The notes: generated from the letters alone by a model not told the origin. A DNA stretch of 64,000 nt from Halichondria panicea (GCF_963675165.1 NC_087392.1:1813001-1877000); one strand, 5' to 3'. Counted from the first letter of the stretch, positions 1-14,936 are shown. Made by a program: numbers and translations.

Positions 1-3000
1 CACGTGCAAAATTCCACCGATAATTGTTGCATATGACCAATTATCTAAATTTTAGTCTAATCGAGGTACTCGTGTCGGACTTCCTCTGCCCTTGCCCTCA
101 CCCCAGCCCTATACTCTCACCCCTCCACAGATCTCCTGTACGAGTATATATGGCAATTGTTTCCAAACCTCTGAAACAGTCACCTTGAACGATGCAAAGG
201 TATGCATATGTACAATGTCTTGATTTTTAACTCATGTAAAAATTTTTGTACAGGATTCGGTGTATTCGAAAAATTTAACTGTTAATGGTGAGAACAAAAT
301 GTATATAGTTGCATGATTATGTGTTTATCACATGACAGGTTACGAGCCGACCATGTTGATATGCATGCCGATGAAGGTAGAGCAAAAAGATGGGAGTGAG
401 CCACTGGTTATTGGTGTCGCTGTTGTTTGTGACAAATCTGACGGAAATAAGTGAGTTCACACCGTCAGGCTAAAAAATGCAATTTTCACACATTCCTTTT
501 GTGCTTGTGCAGGTTCACCACCAGAGATGAAGAAATACTTGAGAGTTCTATTCAACAGACCACGTGTGTGCTGGACACAACCCTGTCCTTTCATAAAGAG
601 AGAATACTGAAAGAACACAACCAGCTGCTTTTGGAGGTTGCGAAGAACCTGTTTACCAATCTCAGTAAGTGGTGAATATTATAACTCAAGCGTTTCTGTA
701 TCTTAGTATATATATATATATATATATATATACACTCATGCAACAAGCAGTATTACCGTTGCTTGATTATATACTTTTAAAGTCTACTGTGGGTAGAATG
801 CATTGTACTGTTGTTTGTACTATTTACATGTGAGTCACTGTGTAACACGTTGCAGATAATTTGGAGCACCTCCTTCAACAGATCATGAACGAAGCTCGTA
901 AGCTGATGGAAGCTGAAAAGTTAGTTACAAAAGTCTCCAGAAAACTGGATGGCTGCAGTCAGTAGCTTCAGTAAATTCTTCTTTCTCCAGATGCTCAGTG
1001 TTCATACTGGACGAGCACACTGGGGAGTTGGTAGCCAAGGTTTTCGATGGAGGACTGCCAGACAAACAGAACACTATCAGGCTCAAGATCGGGCAGGGAA
1101 TTGCTGGCCGATGTGGCAGAAACAGGTGCAGTTCCAGTCTGTTTAGCACTGAACAGACTGCATGAGTGTCTGTGTCATACTCTTCTATTTTCAAGAATGC
1201 ATTGTTGTCATGCACCTAATGAGCATGTTAACCGTACGGTGGGAAATGTTTGTGAGGTGCAAAACTTTGCGTATATGGCAGGATAATTTTGTGAGGTGCA
1301 AAATGTTTGCGTTTTTCGAGGGCCTGCAGTTAATGCAAAAATTAAAACTGTGAGAAACTCCCACGCACCGGTATTATTACACATGCAAGGCTCTTGGTAG
1401 GTGTGGCTTCCTGGAATTGATTTCTTCTAGGACGTTTTGCACCTGCGAAAAAAATTTCCCGCTATATATATGGTATGTGTTTACCACTCGGATGGTTTTG
1501 CATAAACAACAAGATGCTCATAAGCATTCACCCCGTGCGTTGAGCTTCATTGCACAGCCGTTAAAACGGATACGATAAATGTTTACCATATATATATATA
1601 TATAATGACATTATTATAACATTAACTTATCATTATCGGGAATGAATTGGTCGTGAATCTAAAGCAACGATTAAGAAAGTGTGTTTTTGCCTACAAAATT
1701 CAACTATTATTATAATATAGCGTGTTATTTTTCAACTACTGTCTCATTAGCAGTTTATGAAAGTGTCTAGTTCGCTCAAACAGCTCATTTTTGTGTCCAC
1801 ATACACATAAACTGACACACACACACACCAATCACTCTACCCCTGCTCCACGCTGTGCACGTATATGGGGTAATTATTCCAAAATGTGTTTTTGGCTCAT
1901 TGCCTCACACTATTATTGCAACCGTGTGCAGAAGTGATGACGAACACCCCTGATGCCTACGCAAATCCCAAATTCTGCCAGGATATGGACAAGAAGACAG
2001 GGTTCCACACAAAAAACATTCTTTGTTTCCCTATAAAGCTAGAGGAGAAGATTGTGGGCGTGGCTCAGCTTTGCAACAAAGTCAATGGTCAGTCAACTAC
2101 AATCGAGCAATTTGAGGTGTTTCAATTATTACGCATAATTATAGGTAAATTCTTCACCAAGTATAATGAGCAACTTGCTAGAGCGTTCTCAGTGTATTGT
2201 GGTATCAGTCTATATCAGGTGAGCTTCAGCTCAATAGCTATGCTCTGTGTGACACGACATCTCTCCTGCATGTGTGTTCAGTCCCGATTGTACGCTAAAA
2301 TGAAGGAATCTCAGTCGAGAAGTCAACTAGCCAATGAGATCATGCTATATCACATGGATGTGAGTTGGTCTCGTATTAAATAAAATTATGTGCACTTCTC
2401 CCCTCTAGGTGTCAGCTGAGGAGACGGAGGTTTTGGCTCAAGCAGAGATCCCGCCCTGCTCTCAGTGGGATCCTCAGTTCTCATGTCTCACCTACTACCC
2501 TAGCAACGTGGAGGACTGTGACTCTGTCATGGTATATTTGTAGCCAATCCCCTACTTTCAGTGTGTTTGGATAAGCTAACTGTTTCATTAATTGTGTATG
2601 CATGATGTAGATTACTTAGCTGAAGATGAGTGCATGTTTCATGTGTATGTGTGTATAACATTGTTATTATGTAACATGGTTGCGTTTAGGCTGTGATGAG
2701 TATGATGGATGAGATGAACTTGATCAATAAATGGAGGTTGGACCAAAGCATGCTAGCAACGTACGTGTGCTGACATCATAACTAGTGTGTTGACACAGAA
2801 GCCACAAACATTTGTCCTTACCTCCTCTTGCAGGTTTATTGTACGGGTGAAGAAGGGTTACCGTAATCCTCCCTACCATAACTGGGACCATGCCTTTTCT
2901 ACTACTGTTACAGCCTCTTTAAGAACTGCTCCAGTTTGGACCTCCTTGATGACATAGAAATTCTTGCTCTCTTTGTGTCCTGTATGTGTCACGACATTGA

Positions 3001-4273
3001 CCACAGAGGCACCAACAATGTCTTCCAAGTCAGATCTGTAAGTTTTAACAGCTACTTTAAATTCAGTACACACACGTACATTGTAGTTGTCAAGTTTTAG
3101 CTCCTAAAATATTTGTGCAGAAGTCCACTCTGGCTTCCCTGTACAGCTCAGAAGGCTCTGTACTGGAAGTGAGTGAGCACCCATGATCTCACCAGTCCAA
3201 TAATTAATGTTCACATTGCTTATTGGCTGTAGAGGCATCATTTTGCTCAGACAGTGAGCATTCTCACGTCAAAAGACTATGGATTGTTCAACCACCTCTC
3301 CGCCACTAACTATAGAAGGATGCTTGACCTCGTGCAACAGATTATTCTGGCCACAGACATTGCAGACCATCTCAGGAAGATGAAGGACATCACAAAGATG
3401 GCAAAAGGTGATTTTTTAGTTTTTCCCTAGACTTCCTACCATATTAATTTAAGGCGCCACAAAAAAATGTTTTGCTGCGCAAATAGAATAGAGAAAAGTA
3501 TATAAGCCTCGACTGGTGCCTCATTTAGAGTGATGGTCACATTGAAATTGCAGCTTTGATGTCTCCATTTGGCACCCGATTAGACTGTTCCAAGTTGGCG
3601 CTCAGATTAGAGTGGCACCTTAATTACATGTTTTACAGTATATATAATACCTCTCTGACAGATGGCTACGATCGGAGCAACTCCACCCACCATCAACTGC
3701 TCTGCTCGGTCCTCATGACTGCCTGTGACCTATGCTTCAACACTAAGAGCTGGGAGGTCTCAGAGGAATTGTCTAGCCTCCTCTATCGTGAGTTCTTCAC
3801 ACAGGGTGACCTTGAGAAGGCTCTTGGAGAGACGCCACTGGAGATGATGGACAAGGACAAGGCGTATATACCTGCACAGAGTATTGCGTTCCTCAATGGC
3901 ATTGCAGGGCCTGTCTATGAGTGAGTGCTGCATGATCTCCACCTTGTGTGTACTGTTTTATGCTATAGTGCCTTCTGGGAGCTCATGGATGTTATGCAGA
4001 ACAGAAGATTTTGCTTCTATAAATTAACACTAGCCAAAATTCTAGGCCAGCCAAAGCTCTTTTGTATGAATTGTGGAATTGTGACCTACATGCACGTAAG
4101 GTTTAATTCTTCCTCCTCTCCACCCCCTATGCACACACGTACACGCACACAGGGTGTTGTCACAGCTACTGCCAGGTATGAAGTATTCTTACGAGTCTTT
4201 GGAGGGCAACAAAGCCAAGTGGACTGAACTGAGCAAAGAGGGTAACAATGAGCCTTCACCAGAACCAAACTAA
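1..4273 (+). pseudogene. PDE2A-like phosphodiesterase, left tandem copy, decaying and cut at the left edge
   Basis: This copy is collinear, exon by exon, with the intact PDE2A-like gene to its right (end of GAF-A, helical linker, GAF-B, PDE catalytic domain, same splice phases). Exons seen include 340-449, 513-663, 856-919, 990-1126, 1932-2085, 2144-2219, 2281-2357, 2409-2531, 2690-2760, 2834-3038, 3232-3407, 3660-3918 and 4153-4273 (stop TAA). Against the right copy it has one extra base near 1108 in the GAF-B exon. It also lacks 7 bases near 2901, just after the HNWDHA metal-binding motif, and the shifted frame soon meets a stop. The GAF cGMP signature NKxnFx3DE reads FTKYNE here instead of FTKYDE. 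The glutamine that grips the purine ring in PDEs (YIPAQQ in the right copy) is serine (YIPAQS). I infer a non-functional or truncated paralogue. An assembly error could explain one frameshift, but not all four changes. The 5' part lies outside the window. Confidence 0.8.
1270..1475. mobile_element. TACCGTATA-family MITE in an intron of the left PDE2 copy
   Basis: A 206-bp element with imperfect inverted ends. The right end reads TTTCCCGCTATATATATGGTA, the left end CGTATATGGCAGGATAATTTTG. The interior shares CGAGGGC, AACTCCCACGCA, CGGTA, ACATGCAA and GTGTGG(T/C)TTCCTGG with the element at 29,954-30,168, so both belong to one subfamily. Confidence 0.65.
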
Positions 4274-4392
4274 AAATACTGTCTTCACAAACATGTAAAT
4301 CGTTTGTCAGTCATCACATTGTGAACCTTTGATTATTCCAGATTATGTGAATTATTGAATGGTACACAAAAATAATAGCTAGATCTAGTAAG

Positions 4393-5301
4393 CTATTGAT
4401 TCGACACAATAACTATTTGATTGCACAGTCCTTCATTGATACCCCCTGATGTAGGAAAAACATACTCTCCAGGTTGCGTCCTCTGGGGGTCTATCTCAAG
4501 TAAATTCTCATTACTCCTCTTGAGCTCAGTCCAACTCCACAGTCCCATGTACCGACTCTTACCGTGCCTTGCAAAAATATGCAGTTCATTTATACGACAT
4601 TTTTCAGATGATAGCATAGTTCTAAAAAGTTCTTTTGAGTTGTCCTCCTTCAACAACAAGTGTCTCTTGTTGGTAGGTTGTGTAAATTGTTGCAGTGTTG
4701 TATTCCTTCCATCAGTTGTCAGACAAAGAACAAAACCAACTAACAAGCACCAGTGAGCCTTGTGTCCCTTTGCTAGGCACGGTGTGTGATTTTTGTCAGC
4801 ATCGTACGGCACGAGAATTGTTTTAGTAGTAGAAAGTAGTAATTCGATTAGTTCCATCTCACTCAAAGATTCTGTCTGTAAGACTTTGGCCTTCAAAGAC
4901 AAATGTTCTTGAACTATGCGCTTCATGTATTGGGTAGAAAACATTTCACCATGCTTTGTTAGTTCTGTATGCCTAGCAAACTCTAGGATGGACCCAGGAT
5001 GAGTATTGCTTTGGGACGAGCTCGCCTCATGGCAGGAGGTGGGGTTGAGCAGTTCAGAGGCCATTGTCAGAGCTACTAGTCCACACATGGGGCCTTTCTG
5101 TAACACTGGTCTTACACTCTGTACATAGGAGACAACATTTCTTGTTGTTGTATCGTCATGATCTGCTTCAACTTGCTGACTTGCCACGTTATTTATCAAT
5201 GGTTCCAGCAGGTAATTTAGTTCTTTCTCTTCATCCACAGGCTCTGGGAAGTACTTATGTTCCATTGTGTAATAGACTATTTTTTTAGGCCAACTCACCA
5301 A
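4393..5301 (-). CDS. ACTMAP: Actin maturation protease (C19orf54/ACTMAP family)
   Basis: A single uninterrupted reading frame of 302 residues. It matches the UPF0692/C19orf54 family, now known as the cysteine protease that trims the acetylated N-terminus of actin in the cytosol. Hallmarks seen: GPMCGLVALTMA around residues 71-82, with the nucleophilic cysteine; VPYDADKNHTPC followed by GHKAHW around residues 165-185, with the catalytic histidine; and a C-terminal ARHGKSRYMGLW plus GGINEGLC block that aligns with the vertebrate end. Length is close to the vertebrate protein (about 350). The start is the first ATG of the frame; the protein begins directly with a short family-like leader. It sits on the opposite strand between two tandem PDE2-like genes and lacks introns, unlike nearly all its neighbours, which may reflect a retroposed origin or intron loss. 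Confidence 0.88.
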   Translation of the reverse strand: MVSWPKKIVYYTMEHKYFPEPVDEEKELNYLLEPLINNVASQQVEADHDDTTTRNVVSYVQSVRPVLQKGPMCGLVALTMASELLNPTSCHEASSSQSNTHPGSILEFARHTELTKHGEMFSTQYMKRIVQEHLSLKAKVLQTESLSEMELIELLLSTTKTILVPYDADKNHTPCLAKGHKAHWCLLVGFVLCLTTDGRNTTLQQFTQPTNKRHLLLKEDNSKELFRTMLSSEKCRINELHIFARHGKSRYMGLWSWTELKRSNENLLEIDPQRTQPGEYVFPTSGGINEGLCNQIVIVSNQ

Positions 5302-5351
5302 GACTTAATTACAACAAGACACGCCCTCTTTCCTCTGGAGCAGACAAGGCA

Positions 5352-5779
5352 ATGGAGCAGATGATGGCGTCTGAACTGTCTGTATCTGATGAGTGCCCGG
5401 GACCACTTCACACAACGTCAAGATATGAGCACACTCGGAAGCGAGCCTCATCTCTAAACCCACGAGCACTGCGTACAAGCAACAGCTATGACTTTCTGTT
5501 GAGAAAGCATTCATCAGTTGACCAGGAATCACAGTTTAACTTTGAGGTCAGTGTATAGTCTTGCGGAAGCCAGACCCAAAAATTACCTCCGGGATGAAAC
5601 GTATGGTTTGCGAAACTAGTCAGTACATAGAGAGGGCCAGGCCACCACCTTCAAAGCTACAAATAGCCGGCCAGAACAAGCAGCAACCAGATCCTCCCCT
5701 TTTTAGCAGCAATAATATTATTTATGGACAGTCGTACTCTAATGCAATGGCTCTGGAACTGATTAGAGATATTACGTAG
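5352..5779 (+). CDS. Possible small gene or upstream exon(s) of the right PDE2 copy
   Basis: Two adjacent open frames in different phases. The first (5352-5546) starts with ATG and encodes 65 basic, serine-rich residues (MEQMMASELSVSDE...) ending at a plausible donor, GAG|GTCAGT. The second (about 5546-5779) has no ATG at its start and encodes about 75 residues (KPDPKITSGMKRM ... ALELIRDIT). I recognise neither. The first could be a 5' exon of the PDE2 gene, because its phase-0 donor is compatible with the acceptor at AATCTAG before 5984, in frame with MKMKKS. Alternatively the two frames are one small head-to-head gene that starts 50 bp from ACTMAP. The sequence alone does not decide, and it may be non-coding. 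Confidence 0.3.
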
Positions 5780-5996
5780 GCGGTACGCTTCTGTATGTCC
5801 ATTTGCTGCCAAAAGAATTCTTGCTAGTTGTTAAGTATTGTGTTGAGTGATTTTAGTCACCTAACCACTCTACAGGTATAGGTTAACCACTCTATGTATG
5901 TACTTCCTGAGTACGTGCAGGGTCAGCAAGCTAGCTAAGCGATAAAGAAACTAGCTCACAAAGCTGCATGTAAGCTTGTAAATCTAGCTAACTACT

Positions 5997-6883
5997 ATGA
6001 AAATGAAAAAGTCTCTGGTAATGCCATCTATTGCAAGCATGGATGAGGAGATTAGATCAGTATCGTGTGAGGATTTTGAGGAGGAAGAGGAGACGCTTGA
6101 GGTAAACTAGTGGGAGGGGGGTAGTGGATTGAAGCCATCGACTTCATTTTGAAAGTACTAGAATCGGCTCCGTAACAAGAGTAGTTCTGATGGTCCAAAT
6201 TTTCTGAAAGCATAGAAGGAGCCTGTTTAGATTTGAAACGGGCCATAATTTGGAAAAAGACAGTGGATATTTAGTACATAACCCAAAACAGGCCGATTTT
6301 TGTAACATAAAGGCCTCTCTCTAAGCTTGCAAAAAATCATAAAATTAACGTTATTGAAACAACAGAAGTTAAGTTATGGCCGTTCTAGGTAGTGTGTGAG
6401 TGGCTGAACTGTTGACAGAGTGTGTATGAGTGTGTATATATGAATGGGGGAGGGTGTGCGTCATGTTACAGTAGGTAGAGCACTATAGATTACAAGTTGA
6501 TCTTTCCTTCTCAGGAATCCATTCTGTCAATTGGATCATCAATGACACCACTAGAGTTCAGGGATTCAGTGGACAATGCTCTTCGACTGGCTGTGCCCGA
6601 CATCGTAAGTTGTGTGTCTGAATATAAACTGTGTGCTCTGGGTGTACTGTGTGTGCATGTGAGTGTGATTTGCTTGATTTTAGTGTTAAAAATCCCTTGT
6701 ATTGTTGAGGAGTAACAATGTGTTACAAACCAACCCGAATTAATGCATGCAACTGATTTGGTCTCTCTTAACTGTAGAGACACTCCCTTGTTTTGCTGCT
6801 GGATCTGGAGACCAATGAGTTGGCCTACTTCAACTCTGACGATAGCTGCCAGCCCATGCCCAAGCAGGGGATGGTCTGGTGAG

Positions 6884-6928
<45 letters not shown>

Positions 6929-9900
6929 CCTCACACTCTCACAGGGAGGCAGTTCGGAGGAGAGTCCCTGGTTGGAGCCAGACTTCCATTCCTGAGGATG
7001 ACCCCATTCACGGTCTGCTTCCTAACCTAGGGCCTCTTGTAGATAAAGAAGTTGGTAAGTTTGTTAGATTGGCTTGAGGACATGCAACTCATAACTGTCA
7101 CATACACATACACATACACACAGTATTGCTCAATCCGATTGTGGAGAAGAAAGACAACAAAGTGGTCGCCCTTTTAATAGTACGTATGTTTGTAGCAATA
7201 ATCACTATTGACAATATTTTATCCTTCTTTTAGGCTGTGTGTAATGAGCCATCACAAGAGAGGATACACTGGCTGGAGAAGAATGTGTTAGTGGCTGCAT
7301 CACGAGTGCTCAAGCACACAGCTGCAGAGAAGGGTAAGAGGAGGGCAGAGAGCATGCTAGATGTGTGCGGTGACCTCATTGACCTGGACACTGCCTGTCT
7401 CACTATCAAGATCCTTAAACATGTGAGTCGATTGATCTTAGAGCAAGAGCTCAACACTTACGTATGCCATTCTCGTAGGCATACAGTCCTTGAATATATG
7501 TGAGTGACACTTTCCTCTTATTTAATGTATAGCTACATTTAATACTTCATGTGGTGATTCTTGCTCCTCCCAGCTCAAGCAAATATTGGAGGTGAAGATG
7601 TGCTACATGTTTATCCTTGACGACAGTACCCAGGAGCTCGTCTGTCAGGTGAGAACAGGAATGAATGATAATTATGATCAATTATATCTCATGTACAATT
7701 ATGTAAATACACACAGGTTTTCAACGAAGTTCCAGTTGACAACGAAATCCGACTTCCAGTAAGTGATCCCTTGTCTCACTAGAGAGCTTCACACTCATCT
7801 CTCACCTACCCTCACCCTCACCCTCACTCCTAGCCTCACTCTCACCTTACAGATCTCCTCCCATAGTCTGTATGGCCACTGTTTCACCACTGGGGAAACT
7901 ATCGTTATCAAGAACATCTCAAAGGTCTGCACACTTACTATAGATCCAGTGATGCAATTTCTGATTTTTGGTCAAATTTCTGATTTTTGTGCAGGATATG
8001 AGGTTCAATCCTGCTGTTGATATTGTTAATGGTGAGAACAACAAAATGTATAGAGGTGCATGATCATGTGATTGTCACATGACAGGTTACGAGCCGACCA
8101 TGATGATATGCATGCCAATGAAGGTGCCGATGAAGGTACAGCAAGAGGATGGAAGTGAGCAGGAGTTCATTGCTGTTGCTGTTGCTTGTGACAAAATCAA
8201 CGGAAAGATGTGAGCTCATGCAAATTGTATAATTATACAGTATTCCATGAACACTATGTTCCTCATGTAAAAAATGCTGTAATAATTATATATGATCAAC
8301 AGACGGTTTTTGCCTGCACCCCTTTCATGCAGGTTTAGCACAAGAGATCGAGAGAACATGAGGTTTGTGCTTCGGTTCAGCTCGTCGGTACTGGACAATA
8401 CGCTGGCCTTCCAGAGAGAGCTCAATCTTAAGAAACAAAACCAGGTTCTCCTACAGATTGCCAAAAATCTTTTCAGCAATCTTAGTGAGTGCTGAATGAA
8501 ATCCATGCAGTATTTCTAACTTGCGATGTACGTACCTTATTACTTGTAACCACTGATGCATTGCATAGTCATACTGCATTGTGCTGCTGTTTGTACTATT
8601 GATAATTATAGTGAGTAACACATTAACAATTTGCAGGTGATTTGGAGCACCTCCTTCAACAGATCATGAACGCGGCTCGTAGTCTGATTAATGCTGAACA
8701 GTGAGTTTGTTACACAAAGCTGTCCACACAACCAGATTGTAGCTTTGGCTGCTCAAAATCCGTTCTACAAGCTTTAATACACACCATAAAATTCAATACA
8801 CCAAAAGGTAGTAACATAATGGTAGTAACATAATGTACCCTTCCCCCAGATGCTCAGTGTTCCTACTGGACCAGCACACTGGGGAGTTGGTAGCCAAGGT
8901 TTTCGATGGAGGACTGCCAGACAAACAGAAAACTATCAGCATCAAGGTCGGGCAGGGAATTGCTGGCTATGTGGCAGAAACAGGTGCAGTTCAAGTCTGT
9001 TTAGCACTGAAAAGTCTAGACAGGCACCACCGAGTGTACATGCTTGTGTCTACATACCTTTGTTTCGTGTTTCATGCATTCCTGAAATTGTAATAAATAA
9101 CGCGTGCTCAGCTCCTGTACGTGCGTATAGACAGAAATGTATAAATTCTATCATATTTTTGTTCGCTCTTACCTCACACTATTCCTCTCACTGTGTGCAG
9201 GCACGGTGGTGAACATCTCTGATGCGTACCAGCACCCCAAATTCTTCCAGGCTGTGGACAAGAATACAGGGTTCCACACAAAAAACATCCTTTGTTTCCC
9301 CATCATGCTAGAGCAGGAGATTGTGGGTGTGGCTCAGCTCTGCAACAAAATCAATGGTCAGTCAAATACTCAAGCCCTCAACTTAAACACTCAAAGTCGG
9401 GCAATTTTGAAATTAAGATTATTCCGATTCCATTACTTATACAGGTAAATTCTTCACCAAGTATGATGAGGAGCTTGCTACGACATTCTCAGTGTATTGT
9501 GGTATCAGTCTATATCAGGTGAGCAGCTCAATAGCTATGCTCAGTGTAAACCATGCATATCTGATACGCAGACCCGACTGTACGCTAAGATGGAGGAATC
9601 TCAGTCGAGAAGTCACCTGGCCAATGAGATCATGTTATATCACATGGATGTAAGTTGGTCTCGATAAATTATATGCACTTACCCCCCCCCCCCCCCCTCT
9701 AGGTGTCAGCTGAGGAGACGGGGGCTTTGGCTCAAGCAGAGATCCCGCCCTGCTCTCAGTGGGATCCTCAGTTCTCACGTCTCACCTACTACCCTAGCAA
9801 CGTGGAGGACTCTGACTCTGTCATGGTATGTCTCTAACCAGCCTCCCTGTGTGTCTGGATATGGTGAAAATTATGAGTTACAAGAGGAAAATGCTTGTTT

Positions 9901-11554
9901 CCTGCATGTATAACGTAGATTACAGTGACCTTTAGCTGAGAAAACAAGCAGTAAAGTGCATGTTTACAGTGTGTGTGCATACCGGAAAGTAAAGTTGGCA
10001 CACATAAATTATTTGTTTTATTATAGGCTGTAATGAGCATGATGAATGAGATGAACTTGATCAATAAGTGGAGGTTGGACCAAAGTATACTAGCAAGGTA
10101 CGTGTGCTGACATCATAACTACTTTAAACTGCACTAATAAACATCCATACCTCCTTCTGCAGTTTTATTGTACGGGTGAAGAAGGGTTACCGTAATCCTC
10201 CCTACCATAACTGGGACCATGCCTTTTCTGTCAGTCACTACTGTTACAGCCTCTTTAAGAACTGCTCCAGTTTGGACCTCCTTGATGACATAGAAATCCT
10301 AGCTCTCTTTGTGTCCTGTATGTGTCACGACATTGACCACAGAGGCACCAACAATGTCTTCCAAGTCAGATCTGTAAGTCTCACTTCATAGCAATAGCCA
10401 CTATCAATATACATGTAGATTCAAGTCAGTTAAAACACTACATTGCAACCCCTGCTATGATGTTACACATGATCTATTTGTGCAGAATTCCACCCTGGCT
10501 TCTCTGTACAGCTCAGAAGGCTCTGTACTGGAAGTGAGTGAGCACCCATGATCTCACCAGTCCACTAATGTTCACATTGCTTATTGGCTGTAGAGGCATC
10601 ATTTTGCTCAGGCAGTGAGCATTCTCACGTCAAAAGGATGTGGTTTGTTCGACCACCTCACCCCCACTAACTATAGAAGGATGCTTGACCTCATGCAACA
10701 GATTATTCTGGCCACAGACATTGCAGACCATCTCAGGAAGATGAAGGACATCACAAAGATGGCAAAAGGTACATGTACGTTATGTATACGTACAGAGTGG
10801 TTTTATTGGTATGTGGATTTCCTACTTCTTACAACCAGAGGAAGTAGGAAGTATGGGATACATCCCCGCCCCCCCTACCGCACACACAGTCACTATTTTA
10901 TACCTCTCTCCCTCAGATGGCTACGACCGGAGCAACTCCACCCACCATCAACTGCTCTGCTCGGTCCTCATGACTGCCTGTGACCTATGCTTCAACACTA
11001 AGAGCTGGGAGGTCTCAGAGGAATTGTCTAGCCTCCTCTATCGTGAGTTCTTCACACAGGGTGACCTTGAGAAGGCCCTTGGAGAGACACCACTGGAGAT
11101 GATGGACAAGGACAAGGCGTATATACCTGCACAGCAAGTTGGGTTCCTCAATGGCATTGCAGGACCTGTCTATGAGTGAGTGCTGCATGATCTCCACCTT
11201 GTGTGTACTGTTTCATAGGCCTTCTAGTGGTATTTAGAGGTCATGGATTTATGCACAAGTACAGAAGATGTGCTTCTTTAGTTACTTTCTTGCTATGGCA
11301 TAATTGACACTTGCCAAATGCTATAGCGACTATTGTTTGTAGGCCAGCACATTCCTTATTAGCTCTTCGGTATGAATTGTTGTGACCTACATCTATAATT
11401 AACCTGGCCCCTACACAAACACACACACACATGAAGGGTGTTGTCACAGCTACTGCCAGGAATGAAGTATTCTTACGAGTCTTTTGAGGCCAACAAAGCC
11501 AAGTGGACTGAACTGAGCAAAGAGGGTGAGCCGCCTTCACCAGAACCAGACTAA
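5997..11554 (+). CDS. PDE2A-like: PDE2A-like cGMP-stimulated cyclic nucleotide phosphodiesterase (right tandem copy, intact)
   Basis: Hydrolyses cAMP and cGMP to 5'-monophosphates; PDE2 enzymes are allosterically activated by cGMP bound to a GAF domain. About twenty exons. Acidic N-terminus ([11 protein letters not shown]..., 5997-6101), 6515-6604, 6778-6878 and further exons to 7759. GAF-A spans roughly 7234-8209, the linker helix 8333-8700 and GAF-B 8850-9518. GAF-B reads [20 protein letters not shown] and carries an intact NKxnFx3DE signature ([14 protein letters not shown]). The catalytic domain (about 10162-11554) shows [23 protein letters not shown], the metal aspartate in [12 protein letters not shown] and the purine-binding glutamine in [10 protein letters not shown]. 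The last exon is 11437-11554. Match to vertebrate PDE2A is much closer than to PDE5, 6, 10 or 11. The start is uncertain: an upstream exon at 5352-5546 could be in frame. Confidence 0.85.
6117..6410. repeat. Dispersed repeat copy in a PDE2 intron
   Basis: About 290 bp in an intron of the right PDE2 gene. Read on the minus strand it resembles the block at about 55,075-55,345 over most of its length: shared segments include AACGTTAATT, AGCTTAGAGAGAG, GGCCTGTTTT and CAGAACTACTCTTGTTACGGAG versus its variant. No coding potential and no clear terminal repeats. Probably a short non-autonomous element. Confidence 0.55.
6889..6923. repeat. CA dinucleotide microsatellite
   Basis: Run of about 17 CA units directly after a splice donor in the right PDE2 gene. 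Similar CA/TG runs occur at 13,901-13,925, 43,129-43,149 and 58,515-58,541. Confidence 0.9.
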
Positions 11555-11887
11555 ACTCATTATTGTTTCTCAGCCATTGCTACAATAATGTGAACATTAA
11601 TTTTTGTTAGTTGTATTATTGGTTATATTTTTTTTATTAGAATTGATCTTGCACGTGCGTACCTTATCTATTGCATCAGACGTGGTAATTATAGTGTGTG
11701 CACAGGAAGCAAATTTAAACAAATTCATTATGCAAGGAGCACATGACAATATTACTTGTAACGACTGGTAAACCAAATATAAATGAGGGCGAGAGAAATT
11801 AAAAACGTGCAATAATACTACGTCCAGTGCCTCACTAAAGACACACAAAGTGAACACAGTTAAGTTTTAGTGTATAACAAGTTAGGG
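11555..11887. other. Convergent 3' intergenic region
   Basis: 333 bp between the stop of the PDE2-like gene (+) and the stop of the RING gene (-). AT-rich 3' flanks; nothing else recognised. Confidence 0.6.
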
Positions 11888-14654
<2,767 letters not shown>

Positions 14655-14936
14655 ACTGTTCTGTTTTTTTTTTGCGCTAGCTGCTTATTATAGTCTAAGG
14701 GCGTTCCAGACACACCCACCTTTTTTCCTTATTGGTTGCTCATGCGCAATACCATCCTTCTTCTTGATGGTCACACACGTGTTTGGGAGGTAAGTCATCT
14801 AATCTAATATTTATGCATGAATCAGAGGTATGCTTACTGCTACTACAATGCCAGATATGTGTTTAGTAATCCATTTAGTTGTTTGTGTGCCTGTGTTGTT
14901 ACATGAGTCGTAATTGAGGCAATATTTTCTCCAGAT
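14655..14936. promoter_or_regulatory. Bidirectional promoter region, RING ligase / RPL9
   Basis: 282 bp between two divergent start codons. Contains a CACACGTGTG-like E-box core (ACACGTGT near 14,776). No TATA box was recognised for RPL9. Confidence 0.5.

Noticed and set aside
1-11554. Reading the two PDE2 blocks as one gene with internal duplication
   Set aside because: Each block has its own terminal exon and stop, and an antisense gene lies between them, so these are two tandem genes.
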